A stretch of 32,845 nucleotides of DNA from Bacteroidales bacterium (GCA_024636955.1 JAGXGB010000051.1:1-32845); one strand, 5' to 3'. Shown: positions 16,889 to 26,615, counted from the first letter of the stretch. Program-made: numbers and translations. The notes: generated by a model from the sequence alone, not told the origin.

Positions 16889-18010
16889 ATGAGCAATCAG
16901 ACTGATACTACGGTAAAGATTCTTCTAATAGAAGACGACAAAGCTCTGGCCATGACAATTATCAACTTGTTAAGGGTTAAAGGCTACGAAATTTCGCATG
17001 CACCTGATGGTGCCGTGGGTATACAGAAAGCTTTTGAAATACTTCCTGATTTGATTCTATGTGATATTTCAATGAAAGAGATCAGTGGGTATGATGTATT
17101 CAATGTTCTAAAGGAAAGCTCAGCCACTGCCATGATCCCTTTTGTTTTCCTTACTGCCAAATCAGAGTTAAAGGATATTAGATTTGGGATGCAGCTTGGA
17201 GCTGATGATTATATTGTAAAGCCTTTTGAATATGATGAACTGCTCACTTCAATTGCAACCCGGTTAAATAAAGCTGAAGCTCACCGTAAAGCCAACGAGG
17301 AGAAATTTATTGCACTTTCTATGATCTCACCATACGGGATTTATATATACCAGGGTGATAAGTTCATTGAAACTAATCCTAGCCTCTCAAATATGCTTGG
17401 TTATGGCAGGAATGAACTTCTATCAATGGGTTTCTCTGATTTGATAGCTGACGATCAGAATCAATCAGCTATGGAGAAAATCAACCGATGCCTGCAGGGT
17501 TTTGTGAAGGAGATACACATAAAATTTAGGGTTAAGCACAAGGCCGGGAATTTGATAAATGTTGAAGTCTATGGGGTTGAAGGTATTAAAGTTAAAGGCC
17601 GTACAAGCCTGTTAGGGATTTTTTCACCCGCAAAGCAGGCAATAACTGATGATTCAGCCAATAGCGGACTTAGCCTTGATGAAATCAAAGAATTTGAAAA
17701 GGCGGTTGACCTTATAAGTGGTAAAGGAACTTATGTATCGGATGAGTTGATTAATAAATTGCGCACATTATTTCAAAAAGACAACGACACTGAAGGTAAA
17801 AAGATTGATGATATTGCTTTCTCTGATCGCGAACTAGAGATACTAACTCTTGTTTGTAAAGGCTTCTCCACTAAAGAAATAGGTGATAAACTTTTTATTA
17901 GCAACCGTACTGTTGAAAAACACAGAGCTAATTTAATGACCAAGATTGGGGCAAAGAATATTATTGAAGTTATAATCTATGGCCTTAAACACCAGTTGAT
18001 AGATATATAA
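16889..18010 (+). CDS. Response regulator with REC, PAS and LuxR-type HTH domains
   Basis: The DNA-binding partner of the kinase next to it. The receiver domain (about 9-128) has the acidic pair E15-D16-D17, the phosphoacceptor D59 (LILCDISM), the switch Thr in FLTAKSEL, and Lys in DDYIVKPFEYDEL. A PAS domain follows (about 140-250): SMISPYGIYIYQGDKFIETNPSLSNMLGYGRNELLSM, then a RVKHKAGNLINVEVYGV strand pair. The C-terminal LuxR/GerE helix-turn-helix (about 310-370) contains FSDRELEILTLVCKGFSTKEIGDKLFISNRTVEKHRANLM. A REC-PAS-HTH order means a second input, independent of phosphorylation, may tune DNA binding. The ligand of the PAS domain is unknown. The gene ends 28 nt before the stop of convergent lepA, with no hairpin between them. 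Confidence 0.92.
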   Translation: MSNQTDTTVKILLIEDDKALAMTIINLLRVKGYEISHAPDGAVGIQKAFEILPDLILCDISMKEISGYDVFNVLKESSATAMIPFVFLTAKSELKDIRFGMQLGADDYIVKPFEYDELLTSIATRLNKAEAHRKANEEKFIALSMISPYGIYIYQGDKFIETNPSLSNMLGYGRNELLSMGFSDLIADDQNQSAMEKINRCLQGFVKEIHIKFRVKHKAGNLINVEVYGVEGIKVKGRTSLLGIFSPAKQAITDDSANSGLSLDEIKEFEKAVDLISGKGTYVSDELINKLRTLFQKDNDTEGKKIDDIAFSDRELEILTLVCKGFSTKEIGDKLFISNRTVEKHRANLMTKIGAKNIIEVIIYGLKHQLIDI

Positions 18011-18038
18011 AGTACATTGCGGGTTCAGGCTGGTAAAC

Positions 18039-19826
18039 CTAATCTAACTTTAATACTGCCAGAAAGGCTGACTGCGGAACTTCTACATTTCCTACCTGTC
18101 GCATGCGTTTCTTTCCCTTTTTCTGTTTCTCCAGCAATTTTCTCTTACGTGTAATATCACCACCGTAACACTTGGCAGTAACATCCTTACGCACGGCTTT
18201 AACAGTTTCACGGGCAATTACTTTCGCACCAATAGCAGCCTGAATTGCAATATCAAATTGCTGTCGTGGAATTAGCTCCTTCAGCTTTGAACACATCTTT
18301 GCTCCAAACCTGTATGCATTATCCTGGTGAATGAGTGTTGAGAGTGCATCAACAGGTTCGCTGTTCAGTAGTATATCAAGTCGTACAAGCTTAGCTTGCT
18401 TGTATCCTGTAACATGATAGTCAAATGAAGCGTACCCTTTGGAAATGCTCTTTAACTTGTCATAGAAATCAAACACTATTTCACCTAATGGCAATTCAAC
18501 TGTAAGTTCAACCCTGTCGCTGGTAAGGTAAACAGTGTTTAATAAAGCACCTCTTTTCTCAATACAAAGTGTCATAACTGAGCCTACATAATCTGACTTT
18601 GAAATGATTTGCGCAGTGATATAAGGTTCTTCAATAAACTCAAGGTAATTGGGCGCAGGAAGCCCTGAAGGATTATGCACTTCAATCATTTCATCTTTGG
18701 TAGTATAAGCCCTGTAGGAAACGTTTGGCACTGTAGTAATTACATCCATATTAAATTCCCTATCGAGCCGTTCCTGTATGATTTCCATATGCAACAGACC
18801 AAGGAAACCGCACCTGAAACCGAAACCAAGAGCAGCTGATGATTCCGGTTCAAAAACCAGAGATGCATCATTTAACTGCAATTTCTCCATTGAAGAACGC
18901 AATTCTTCATAATCATCAGCATCAATCGGATAAATTCCTGCATAAACCATTGGTTTAACATTTGTAAAACCCTCAATTGCTTTTTCGCAAGGACGTTTTA
19001 CGTGAGTTACTGTATCACCAACTTTTACCTCACGTGATGTTTTAATTCCTGAAATAATATAACCCACATCTCCGGCACTTAGTGTATCACGTGGAGATTG
19101 CACAAGCTTTAAAACTCCTACTTCATCAGCGAAATATTCCTTTCCGGTAGCAAAGAACTTTACAAAATCACCTTTTTTGATAGTTCCGTTCATGATGCGG
19201 AAGTATGCTATGATACCTCTGAAATTATTAAACACTGAATCAAAGATAAGTGCCTGCAACGGTGCATCAGGGTCACCGGTAGGCGCGGGTATGCGCTTAA
19301 TAATTGCTTCAAGAATTTCGTCAACTCCCATACCTGTTTTGCCGCTCGCTCTTATAATGTCATCCTGTTTGCAGCCCAGCAGATCAATAATCTGCTCTTC
19401 AACATCTTCGGGCATTGCATTATCCATATCCATCTTATTCATGATGGGAATGATCTCAAGATCGTGCTCAAGGGCAAGATAAAGATTTGATATTGTTTGT
19501 GCCTGTATACCCTGAGTTGCATCAATGATAAGTAAGGCGCCTTCACAAGCTGCTATTGACCTTGATACTTCATATGAAAAGTCAACATGCCCGGGAGTAT
19601 CAATAAGATTTAACTTATAATTTGTTCCTTCAAAAGTATATTCCATTTGAATGGCATGACTTTTTATGGTTATGCCTCTCTCACGCTCAAGGTCCATATC
19701 ATCAAGCACTTGGTCCTGGGTCTGTCGTTCAGTAAGTGTTCCTGTGGTACCCAGCAATCGATCGGCCAGGGTGCTCTTACCGTGGTCTATATGGGCTATT
19801 ATGCAAAAATTGCGCGTATTTTTCAT
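18039..19826 (-). CDS. lepA: Elongation factor 4 (LepA)
   Basis: Ribosome-bound translational GTPase thought to act on stalled or pre-translocation ribosomes and on initiation or subunit biogenesis. GTPase motifs: AHIDHGKST (G1), [11 protein letters not shown] (switch I), DTPGHVDF (G3), NKMD (G4). The LepA-specific C-terminus is present ([60 protein letters not shown]...[10 protein letters not shown]). I choose the ATG at 19826, giving 595 residues and the usual MKN(T)[13 protein letters not shown] start. The upstream in-frame ATG at 19844 would add six residues not found in the family. It is a single gene, convergent with the response regulator and divergent from gapA. Confidence 0.97.
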   Translation of the reverse strand: MKNTRNFCIIAHIDHGKSTLADRLLGTTGTLTERQTQDQVLDDMDLERERGITIKSHAIQMEYTFEGTNYKLNLIDTPGHVDFSYEVSRSIAACEGALLIIDATQGIQAQTISNLYLALEHDLEIIPIMNKMDMDNAMPEDVEEQIIDLLGCKQDDIIRASGKTGMGVDEILEAIIKRIPAPTGDPDAPLQALIFDSVFNNFRGIIAYFRIMNGTIKKGDFVKFFATGKEYFADEVGVLKLVQSPRDTLSAGDVGYIISGIKTSREVKVGDTVTHVKRPCEKAIEGFTNVKPMVYAGIYPIDADDYEELRSSMEKLQLNDASLVFEPESSAALGFGFRCGFLGLLHMEIIQERLDREFNMDVITTVPNVSYRAYTTKDEMIEVHNPSGLPAPNYLEFIEEPYITAQIISKSDYVGSVMTLCIEKRGALLNTVYLTSDRVELTVELPLGEIVFDFYDKLKSISKGYASFDYHVTGYKQAKLVRLDILLNSEPVDALSTLIHQDNAYRFGAKMCSKLKELIPRQQFDIAIQAAIGAKVIARETVKAVRKDVTAKCYGGDITRKRKLLEKQKKGKKRMRQVGNVEVPQSAFLAVLKLD

Positions 19827-19928
19827 CGGTGCAAAATTAATCAAAAAAGTGGTCTGTAAATATTAGTGTAATGCAATATTGTTAGAGGCAAATTACATTC
19901 CTGAGATGTCAACAAAAGAAAGGATGAC

Positions 19929-19960
19929 TTGTTAATGTACTTAATTTGTGATTATTTTTG
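19929..19960 (+). promoter_or_regulatory. Promoter of gapA
   Basis: TTG at 19929-19931 and TATTTTTG at 19953-19960, 21 bp apart, fit the Bacteroidota sigma-A consensus. The leader to the ATG at 20001 would be about 35 nt. This supports that ATG over the longer open frame starting at 19929. Confidence 0.65.
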
Positions 19961-20000
19961 CAAAATATTTGCTGACCCATATAAATTTAATTTCCATAGT

Positions 20001-21008
20001 ATGTCAAAGATTAAATTAGCTATCAACGGATTCGGAAGAATCGGACGTAATGTTTTCAAACTTGCATTAGAGCGTGAAAACATTGAAGTTGTAGGGATTA
20101 ACGACCTTACTAATACTAAAACATTAGCTTATCTGCTTAAGTATGATTCAACACAGGGGAAATTTCCAGGTACAGTAACCTATGATGATTCATCAATTAT
20201 TGCTAACGGTGTAAAGTACCCTGTAACAGCTGAAAGAGCTCCCGGTAATATTCCATGGGCTCAAGCTCCTGATGTGGTTGTTGAAGCAACCGGTGTATTC
20301 CGTTCACGCGAAAGCGCTAAAGGGGGATACGGTGACCACCTGAAGAATGGCGCCAAGAAAGTTATTCTTACTGTACCATCAAAAGATACCATTGACAGAA
20401 CAATTGTACTTGGAGTAAACGATCATGATTTGAAAGATAGTGATCAGTGTGTATCAAATGCTTCATGCACTACCAACTGCATGGCTCCAATTGCCAAGGT
20501 ACTTAATGATCGTTTTGGTATTGAAAACGGGCTGATGACAACCATTCACTCGTATACCAACGACCAGACTATTTTAGATGCTCCGCACAGTGACCTGCGT
20601 CGTGCTCGTTCAGCTGCTGTTTCTCAAATACCCACAACAACCGGTGCTGCTAAAGCTGTAGGTATTGTGATACCTGAGTTAAAAGGTAAACTTGACGGAC
20701 TCTCAGTAAGGGTGCCAACCCCAACCGGATCACTTGTTGACCTTGTAGTAAATCTTAAAACAGAGGTCACAAAGGAACAAATCAATGCAGCAATGAAAGA
20801 AGCTGCTGAAGGACCAATGAAAGGTATACTTGAATATACAGAAGATGAAATCGTTTCTGTAGATGTAATCCATAACCCTGCTTCTTCAGTTTTTGATGCA
20901 CAGAGTACAATGGTTAACGGACGTACTGTTAAAGTACTTTCATGGTATGATAACGAATGGGGATACTCAGCAAGAGTTGTTGATCTGGCTGAAAAGATGT
21001 TCCAATAA
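20001..21008 (+). CDS. gapA: Glyceraldehyde-3-phosphate dehydrogenase, type I
   Basis: Central glycolytic/gluconeogenic enzyme: oxidises glyceraldehyde 3-phosphate with NAD+ and phosphate to 1,3-bisphosphoglycerate. The 335-residue protein starts MSKIKLAINGFGRIGRNVFK (Rossmann NAD site). It has the active-site block SNASCTTNCMAP with the catalytic Cys at residue 156, then THSYTNDQTILDAPHSDLRRARSAAVSQIPTTTGAAKAVG and a SWYDNEWGYSARVVDLA C-terminus. The open frame extends 24 codons upstream, but that part is not family-like and overlaps the promoter, so the ATG at 20001 is used. It is monocistronic, with a terminator 20 nt after the stop. Confidence 0.97.
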   Translation: MSKIKLAINGFGRIGRNVFKLALERENIEVVGINDLTNTKTLAYLLKYDSTQGKFPGTVTYDDSSIIANGVKYPVTAERAPGNIPWAQAPDVVVEATGVFRSRESAKGGYGDHLKNGAKKVILTVPSKDTIDRTIVLGVNDHDLKDSDQCVSNASCTTNCMAPIAKVLNDRFGIENGLMTTIHSYTNDQTILDAPHSDLRRARSAAVSQIPTTTGAAKAVGIVIPELKGKLDGLSVRVPTPTGSLVDLVVNLKTEVTKEQINAAMKEAAEGPMKGILEYTEDEIVSVDVIHNPASSVFDAQSTMVNGRTVKVLSWYDNEWGYSARVVDLAEKMFQ

Positions 21009-21028
21009 TTGTCGACTGTATTTAAGTA

Positions 21029-21062
21029 AAAAGGCTGCCTCTAACGGGTAGCCTTTTTTTTT
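21029..21062 (+). terminator. Intrinsic terminator of gapA
   Basis: An 11-bp stem (AAAAGGCTGCC / GGTAGCCTTTT, one G-U pair) with a 7-nt loop, followed by an uninterrupted T run. Confidence 0.9.
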
Positions 21063-21425
21063 GGCATTTAATTCATCTATTGGTAAGATTCAAGTTTTAT
21101 TATAAGGATATCAATATTAGTTTGATTGAATTCATAAGCGATATACAAACAATATATAAGCGTTATATAAGCGATAAAAAACGGTTATAAGACGCTTATA
21201 AGACGCTTATAAGACGCTTATGACTACAATGAAACCAAAATGATTGCAAGCCTTAATTAGATATTTGAAACAGAGGTTGTACAACCTTTGGCCGAGTATG
21301 TTGCAGGGGTTAATTACCTTTTTGCAGGGTAGAATTTTGGCCGGGAAGTACTATTATAGTTATTAATCGCAGAGGTTTTGTAACCAGCGACCAAGTGGGA
21401 ATTGCGAATTTAAACGTGACCTTGA
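21063..21425. other. Non-coding stretch between gapA terminator and the T9SS gene
   Basis: No credible gene on either strand. Besides the phased repeat it holds a perfect 14-bp palindrome, AGGTTGTACAACCT (21274-21287). No terminator hairpin for the minus-strand T9SS gene ending at 21426 is evident here. Confidence 0.6.
21134..21220. repeat. 11-bp-phased tandem repeat in a non-coding gap
   Basis: ATAAGCG occurs at 21134, 21156 and 21167, and ATAAGACG at 21187, 21198 and 21209. The last three lie in exact 11-bp units (TTATAAGACGC, 21185-21217), with a broken fourth. Most spacings are 11 or 22 bp, about one or two DNA turns; one is 20. The joints make the palindrome CTTATAAG twice. No open frame crosses it. 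Confidence 0.85.
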
Positions 21426-24119
21426 TTAGTAGAGTAAATGAATACTATTGGTGAGTATTCTTTTTTCAACAGTCAGCTGTTCAGGTGATTCGGGAGAACC
21501 AACCACTTCATACACAGCACATTTATAAAAGTACACACCTTCTGGACAGAGGTTATTCGTGTTTTTATCACGGCCATCCCACCTGATTGCAGGATCAATA
21601 GTTTCAAATACCAAAACACCCCACCGGTTGAATATTTGCATTTCAACTCTTTCAACAGAGGTGTATCCGGGGAAAGGAACAAAGAGATCGTTTATATTAT
21701 CACCGTTTGGCGTGAATACATTAGGTAACCTATATCTGGGGCAATCGTCAATGCCCAAACAATAGGCAAATGCGGCAGTTGTATCCATATTTCCAATAGT
21801 ATCAGAGGCAACAATGAAATAGCATGCTGATATCGCCTGGCTTGGCAATGTATACACATAACTTGTATTTGAAGGATCAATTGTTGCCAGCAATTCATGA
21901 GGAGTACCTACTTGATAAAGCAAATAGTTGGCTATATCAGGAGCGCATGTTAGTTGTATATTTTCCCATGAGAACCTTATTTGTAAATCTTCACAATCTA
22001 TGTCGGCAGTTAACATTGGAGGACATGGCGGAACGTTATCAATAGGAATATCACAAGTTTCTTGAGAGTAGTTCATTAATGGATCAATATATCCGGGTGT
22101 TCCATAGGTTCCTATTGTTTTCACGTAATAGCAGTATTGAAGGCTATTCACAAGGCCTGTGTCCACATAGCTCCGTAAAGGTACTGTGGTAATGCTATCA
22201 AAGATATCAGAGCCCGGATTTCTTCTATAAACAACGTATTCCTCATTAGCCCAGGGAACATTTTCATTGAAAACAATTGTTATTTGCTTGTCGGAAGGGA
22301 CAGTTGTAATATAGATAGATGATGCAGGCACTGAGAAACCTACTGAAAATACATTACCCGGAGTATTATTAATTAGCTCAATACGGTATGTAAAAGCATT
22401 GTCACGTGTATTCAAGCCAATATCAGTAAATGTAGTATCGTTCAGATCATTAAACTCAACCACTTGCGTGGCATTTGCTGTATTGAATCCTTCTGATCGA
22501 AATAACCTATAAATAAATGGACCGGGAGTTTGAGTTGTATCCAATTCAGTGGGTTTTGACCAGGCAATATACACTTGTCCGGCAGTTTCGGAGGTTGTAT
22601 CAATACTTACGTTTGTGATAACAGGCAGGTCTTTTTTGAGGTCGGTGCAGAATTCTTCTGATGCCTTACTCTCAGCACCATCAGCAAACCAGTAAGTTAC
22701 AATGTAACAATAAGTAATACCCCTTACTAACCCAATGCCATTATTATCGTCAATAAAGTTAGTATTATTGATGCCGTCAGTTGTAGCAATTAATTGGTAC
22801 CCGGTTTCAGGGGGAACACCTGTAACACATTCACCGGGCACGAAATTGGTGGTTCCGGCACGCCGGTATATTTTATATCCTCTGGCTTCTGAACAAAAAG
22901 CTCTCTGCCATGATAGATTAATTGAGTTCCCTAATGGTTCTGCCAAAGTTCCTACTACTGGTGGTGCTATAACTTTGATATTTAGTGTATGAAGATCAAC
23001 TAAACTTACTGGTCTTCCATCATCCTGTACCCTAAAATATACCTGATAGGTTTGGTTCCGAACATGTGCACAAGTTGTTGACCATAATAGCCTGGCACGC
23101 ATTAAGCCTATTGAATCTGTAACAACCTGAAAGGTAGCAGGGCTTGATGCCACTACAAGCGGACCACCACTGGCAGTGATATCCATCATATCCATATCTG
23201 GGTCGGTAGCAGTAATATTAACTTCGAGGGTTGTGCCTGCAATTACACAGGTGTCAGTAACAATACTTAACACAGGGGGGCGGTTGTCGCAGGCAACTAT
23301 GTTCACCTGCATGTCGCGGGTTACATAACCTATACGCACTCCGTTTCTCCATTCTTCGATGATGAATGAAAAATTGTATTCGCCTTGAATTGTGGGACTA
23401 TCCCAAAGAATATCTCCGGTAATGGGATCCAATGTAAAAGTACCGGGATTAACTTCATCAACAAGGCTAGGAAGTTCATAACCTAAAATGTTAAGCCCGC
23501 CTGCGCCTCGGGGTGTTACGAGTTTGTATGACAAGCTGTCACCATTAGGATCATAAGCACCGGGATTGTGAATATAAGGATTGCCAATACAGCCATTATC
23601 AATTGGGGGTAGGAGCAGTTGAGGTGAGCTATTACTACCCAGAAATGGATTGATAACTAAAACTGTTTCAATGTAAAGAGGCACATCAACTGAATTGGGA
23701 ATATTCTGTATACCCATATTACGGTTAGGATCCTCAAGCCATATCCGGTAGGTTGAGGCAGATGGGTATGTGTGTACTCCAATATATATATTTTTCCTTA
23801 TATCAGGTCCAACCATTTCACCTATATGATCACATGGCTGTAATGCCGGAGTTGTTCCTGAAGGTCCGTTACTACGCGATATTTCAGCACTTTGACCATC
23901 ACCCCAGTTAATTGTTAATACACATCTATCGGCCTGACTTGGCGCAAAAGTATATGTAGTAATGGTAATTTCATAAGTAAGATCATTCAGGTGCCTGTAG
24001 GTTATTTCACCGGCTCTCTGATGTGTTGCATTAGCATTTAAATGCAATATAACAATGCAACCAACGATTAGAAACTGAAGTTTAAAGTAAAAAGAATCAA
24101 TGGCTTTTGAGAGAATCAT
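21426..24119 (-). CDS. Large secreted protein with fibronectin-III-like repeats and gliding-motility (T9SS type B) C-terminal domain
   Basis: A probable type IX secretion cargo of 897 residues. An N-terminal hydrophobic stretch (about 12-30, LQFLIVGCIVILHLNANA) is the signal peptide, followed by THQRAGEITYRHL, a common beginning of such Bacteroidota proteins. The middle is beta-rich: cadherin/PKD-like parts near 170-380 (YDPNGDSLSYKLVTP, TATDPDMDMMDITASGGP) and several fibronectin-III-like modules near 385-770 (INLSWQRAFCSEARGYKIYRR, VYIAWSKP, ITIVFNE, IRFSWENI). The last 100 residues are the CHU_C-type sorting domain (RLPNVFTPNGDNINDLFVPFPG, VEMQIFNRWGVLVFET, WDGRDKNTNNLCPEGVYFYKCAV). It is probably a cell-surface or released adhesin-like protein; the ligand is unknown. 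The likely -7 element on the minus strand (24257-24264) leaves a leader of about 130 nt. Confidence 0.9.
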   Translation of the reverse strand: MILSKAIDSFYFKLQFLIVGCIVILHLNANATHQRAGEITYRHLNDLTYEITITTYTFAPSQADRCVLTINWGDGQSAEISRSNGPSGTTPALQPCDHIGEMVGPDIRKNIYIGVHTYPSASTYRIWLEDPNRNMGIQNIPNSVDVPLYIETVLVINPFLGSNSSPQLLLPPIDNGCIGNPYIHNPGAYDPNGDSLSYKLVTPRGAGGLNILGYELPSLVDEVNPGTFTLDPITGDILWDSPTIQGEYNFSFIIEEWRNGVRIGYVTRDMQVNIVACDNRPPVLSIVTDTCVIAGTTLEVNITATDPDMDMMDITASGGPLVVASSPATFQVVTDSIGLMRARLLWSTTCAHVRNQTYQVYFRVQDDGRPVSLVDLHTLNIKVIAPPVVGTLAEPLGNSINLSWQRAFCSEARGYKIYRRAGTTNFVPGECVTGVPPETGYQLIATTDGINNTNFIDDNNGIGLVRGITYCYIVTYWFADGAESKASEEFCTDLKKDLPVITNVSIDTTSETAGQVYIAWSKPTELDTTQTPGPFIYRLFRSEGFNTANATQVVEFNDLNDTTFTDIGLNTRDNAFTYRIELINNTPGNVFSVGFSVPASSIYITTVPSDKQITIVFNENVPWANEEYVVYRRNPGSDIFDSITTVPLRSYVDTGLVNSLQYCYYVKTIGTYGTPGYIDPLMNYSQETCDIPIDNVPPCPPMLTADIDCEDLQIRFSWENIQLTCAPDIANYLLYQVGTPHELLATIDPSNTSYVYTLPSQAISACYFIVASDTIGNMDTTAAFAYCLGIDDCPRYRLPNVFTPNGDNINDLFVPFPGYTSVERVEMQIFNRWGVLVFETIDPAIRWDGRDKNTNNLCPEGVYFYKCAVYEVVGSPESPEQLTVEKRILTNSIHLLY

Positions 24120-24256
24120 CAGTAGCTAATTAATAATGCCATATAACTGTTAGTTTCAGAACTCGAATCATTTGATGCTGAGAAATATCAGCACGAAATA
24201 TAGGGTTCCTGGTAAAATTGAGCATACCTAAAACCCGCCTGATTCGTTAATAAGAA

Positions 24257-24264
24257 CAAATATA
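24257..24264 (-). promoter_or_regulatory. Weak candidate -7 element for the T9SS cargo gene
   Basis: Minus strand reads TATATTTG, a full match to TAnnTTTG, but with no -33 partner and a leader of about 130 nt. Confidence 0.3.
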
Positions 24265-24336
24265 GAGCATTTTTGCCTTTTAACTTGTTTTTTTTATGAA
24301 TAGGCATAGTGCTGAGAGAAGCATTGTTTAAATCGA

Positions 24337-24344
24337 TACATTTG
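24337..24344 (+). promoter_or_regulatory. Candidate -7 element for relA/spoT
   Basis: TACATTTG matches TAnnTTTG and gives a leader of about 25-30 nt. The only TTG nearby is 10 bp away, too close, so the -33 part is weak. Confidence 0.4.
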
Positions 24345-24377
24345 TACAAAGAAATCTAATGACAGAACAGGAATTGA

Positions 24378-26615
24378 ATGTACGTAGCTGATCTTGAACA
24401 GGAACGGAAAGAGATATTAAAGAGATACCGGGGATTGCTGAATGCCTGGAGCAATGGTGCTGAGTTAAAAAACAAGCGTATGGTACGCAAGGCATTCAAT
24501 TTGGCGGTATCAGCACATAAGGACATGCGCCGTAAAAGTGGTGAACCTTACATTTATCATCCCATAGAAGTAGCACGGATTGTTGCAGGTGAGATTGGGC
24601 TTGGGGAAACATCAATAATATGCGCATTATTGCATGACGTGGTGGAGGATACTGATTACACCATTGATGATATGCGCCGCATGTTTGGTGAAAAAGTTGC
24701 AAGAATCATCGACGGGTTAACTAAAATAAAGGAGCTTTTTGATCACACACCTTCGGCTCAGGCTGAAAACTTCAGGAAGATGTTACTTACTCTTTCTGAT
24801 GATGTGAGGGTGATACTTATTAAACTGGCTGACAGACTGCATAATATGCGGACTCTTGAAGCAATGACTCATGAGAAACAACTGAAAATAGCTTCTGAAA
24901 CTATATACTTATTCGCTCCATTAGCTCACAGGCTTGGGTTATATGCTATTAAAAGTGAACTCGAGGATCTTGCTTTAAAATATACTGAACCTGAAATATA
25001 CACTTCTATTGCCAGGAAACTCGAAGAAACATCTGCTGAAAGAACTAAATTCATCAACAAATTTATTTATCCTATCAGAAAAGCGCTTCTTGCACAGGGA
25101 CTTGTTTTTGAGATCACAGCAAGGGAAAAATCTATCTTTTCTATCTGGCAAAAGATGAAAGCTAAGCAGGTCCCATTTGATGAGGTGTTTGACATTTTTG
25201 CTGTAAGGGTAGTAATTGATGCAACATTTGAAAATGAAAAGTATCAATGTTGGCAGGCTTATTCTATTGTAACTGATTTTTATAGCCCAAAACAAAACAG
25301 GCTGCGTGACTGGATATCAACACCTAAGGCAAATGGATATGAGTCTCTTCACACAACGGTAATGAGTCATACCGGCCAATGGGTTGAGGTTCAGATCAGG
25401 ACAAAGAGGATGAATGAAATAGCTGAAAAAGGCTATGCAGCTCACTGGAAGTATAAAGAGAAGTCAAATAGTGAAAGTGGACTTGATAGGTGGCTCAATA
25501 AAATCAAGGAATTACTCCAAGCTCCTGATTCTAATGCTTTGGCATTTCTTGATGAGTTCAAGCTGAACCTCTTTGCAGATGAAATTATTGTATTCACTCC
25601 AAAAGGTGAAGTAAAAACCCTACCCTCAAATTCAACGGCTCTTGATTTTGCTTACAATATACATTCAGAAATTGGTAATCACTGCATAGGAGCCAAGGTA
25701 AACCACAAACTGGTTGCTCTTAACCAGGTACTTAAAAGCGGCGACCAGGTAGAGATCATCACTTCCAAGAAGCAAAGCCCACGCGACGAGTGGATAAATC
25801 TGGTTGTAACCGCAAGAGCTAAATCATTCATAAAAGAGGCTTTGAAAGATCAGCGAAAAAAGTATGTGGATGAGGGTAAAATCAAACTTGAAGAAATACT
25901 CAAAGGGTTAAAGATAGAACTTAACCGCAACAGCTTGTTACGATTACAGGAATGTAACAACATAAGTTCAACTATCGATCTTTATTATAGAGTTGCAAAA
26001 GGTGAAATAGGTTCAAAAGAAATTAAGGATTGTCTGCATCAACATGATAGGGCAGGATGGTTAAACCTGATAACGCGCCCCTTTGTACGATCAAAACCTG
26101 TTATCCCTCAAAAGTTTTCAGAGGAAGTGAAACAGCAGCTAATCGACAAGGATTTGGCATCCAATGGTAAAAATGATATTGAGTACCGGATATCCGATTG
26201 CTGTAACCCTATCCCAGGAGATGAAGTAATTGGATTTGTACCACCTGATGGCGGAATATGGGTGCATCGTACTAATTGTGTGGAAGCAATTCAGCTTATG
26301 TCGAAATACGGTAACAGGATTGTAAGGATTAACTGGATGGGCACTGAATCAGGCACTTTCCTAAGTGGTATAAGAGTAGTTGGGTTTGATAACATGGGAT
26401 TGCTAAATGAAATCGTAAATATCATTTCCCAACAAATGAGCCTAAATATCCGGTCGTTCCATATTGATTCAACAGGCGATGTATTTGAATCAACCATAAT
26501 GTTGCTTGTGCATAGCACAGATGACCTGAATAAGTTAATGGCCGAGCTTAAAAAGTTGAAGGGAATTAATAGCGTGTACAGAATAAGCCGTTTAGCTGAT
26601 AAACAAGTAAAATAG
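24378..26615 (+). CDS. Bifunctional (p)ppGpp synthetase/hydrolase (RelA/SpoT, Rel type)
   Basis: Makes and degrades the stringent-response alarmone (p)ppGpp. The HD hydrolase domain (about 40-195) keeps H61 (YIYHPIEVA), H86-D87 (ALLHDVVEDTD) and DRLHNMRTL, so hydrolysis should be active. The synthetase domain (about 245-365) has FDEVFDIFAVRVV, RLRDWISTPKANGYESLHTTV and VEVQIRTKRMNEIAEKGYAAHWKYKE. The TGS domain (about 405-470) begins LFADEIIVFTPKGEV. A Cys-containing region (SDCCNPIPGDEVIGF ... VHRTNC) and a C-terminal ACT domain (SGIRVVGFDNMGLLNEIVNIIS) complete the long form. 745 residues is full length. The ATG at 24378 is used because the upstream ATG at 24360 is in another frame that stops within 11 codons. 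A Fur-family gene lies 145 nt downstream. Confidence 0.96.
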   Translation: MYVADLEQERKEILKRYRGLLNAWSNGAELKNKRMVRKAFNLAVSAHKDMRRKSGEPYIYHPIEVARIVAGEIGLGETSIICALLHDVVEDTDYTIDDMRRMFGEKVARIIDGLTKIKELFDHTPSAQAENFRKMLLTLSDDVRVILIKLADRLHNMRTLEAMTHEKQLKIASETIYLFAPLAHRLGLYAIKSELEDLALKYTEPEIYTSIARKLEETSAERTKFINKFIYPIRKALLAQGLVFEITAREKSIFSIWQKMKAKQVPFDEVFDIFAVRVVIDATFENEKYQCWQAYSIVTDFYSPKQNRLRDWISTPKANGYESLHTTVMSHTGQWVEVQIRTKRMNEIAEKGYAAHWKYKEKSNSESGLDRWLNKIKELLQAPDSNALAFLDEFKLNLFADEIIVFTPKGEVKTLPSNSTALDFAYNIHSEIGNHCIGAKVNHKLVALNQVLKSGDQVEIITSKKQSPRDEWINLVVTARAKSFIKEALKDQRKKYVDEGKIKLEEILKGLKIELNRNSLLRLQECNNISSTIDLYYRVAKGEIGSKEIKDCLHQHDRAGWLNLITRPFVRSKPVIPQKFSEEVKQQLIDKDLASNGKNDIEYRISDCCNPIPGDEVIGFVPPDGGIWVHRTNCVEAIQLMSKYGNRIVRINWMGTESGTFLSGIRVVGFDNMGLLNEIVNIISQQMSLNIRSFHIDSTGDVFESTIMLLVHSTDDLNKLMAELKKLKGINSVYRISRLADKQVK

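Noticed and set aside
19832-19839. Minus-strand TAATTTTG as a leaderless promoter for lepA
   Set aside because: It matches the -7 consensus but lies 5 nt before the ATG and has no TTG at the right distance; A/T-rich sequence gives such matches by chance.
19929-20000. Longer gapA start giving 24 extra residues
   Set aside because: The added residues are unlike any GAPDH N-terminus and overlap the predicted promoter; the ATG at 20001 matches the family start.
21063-21425. A CRISPR array in the repeat region
   Set aside because: Units are 11 bp and contiguous, with no 20-40 bp unique spacers and no cas genes nearby.
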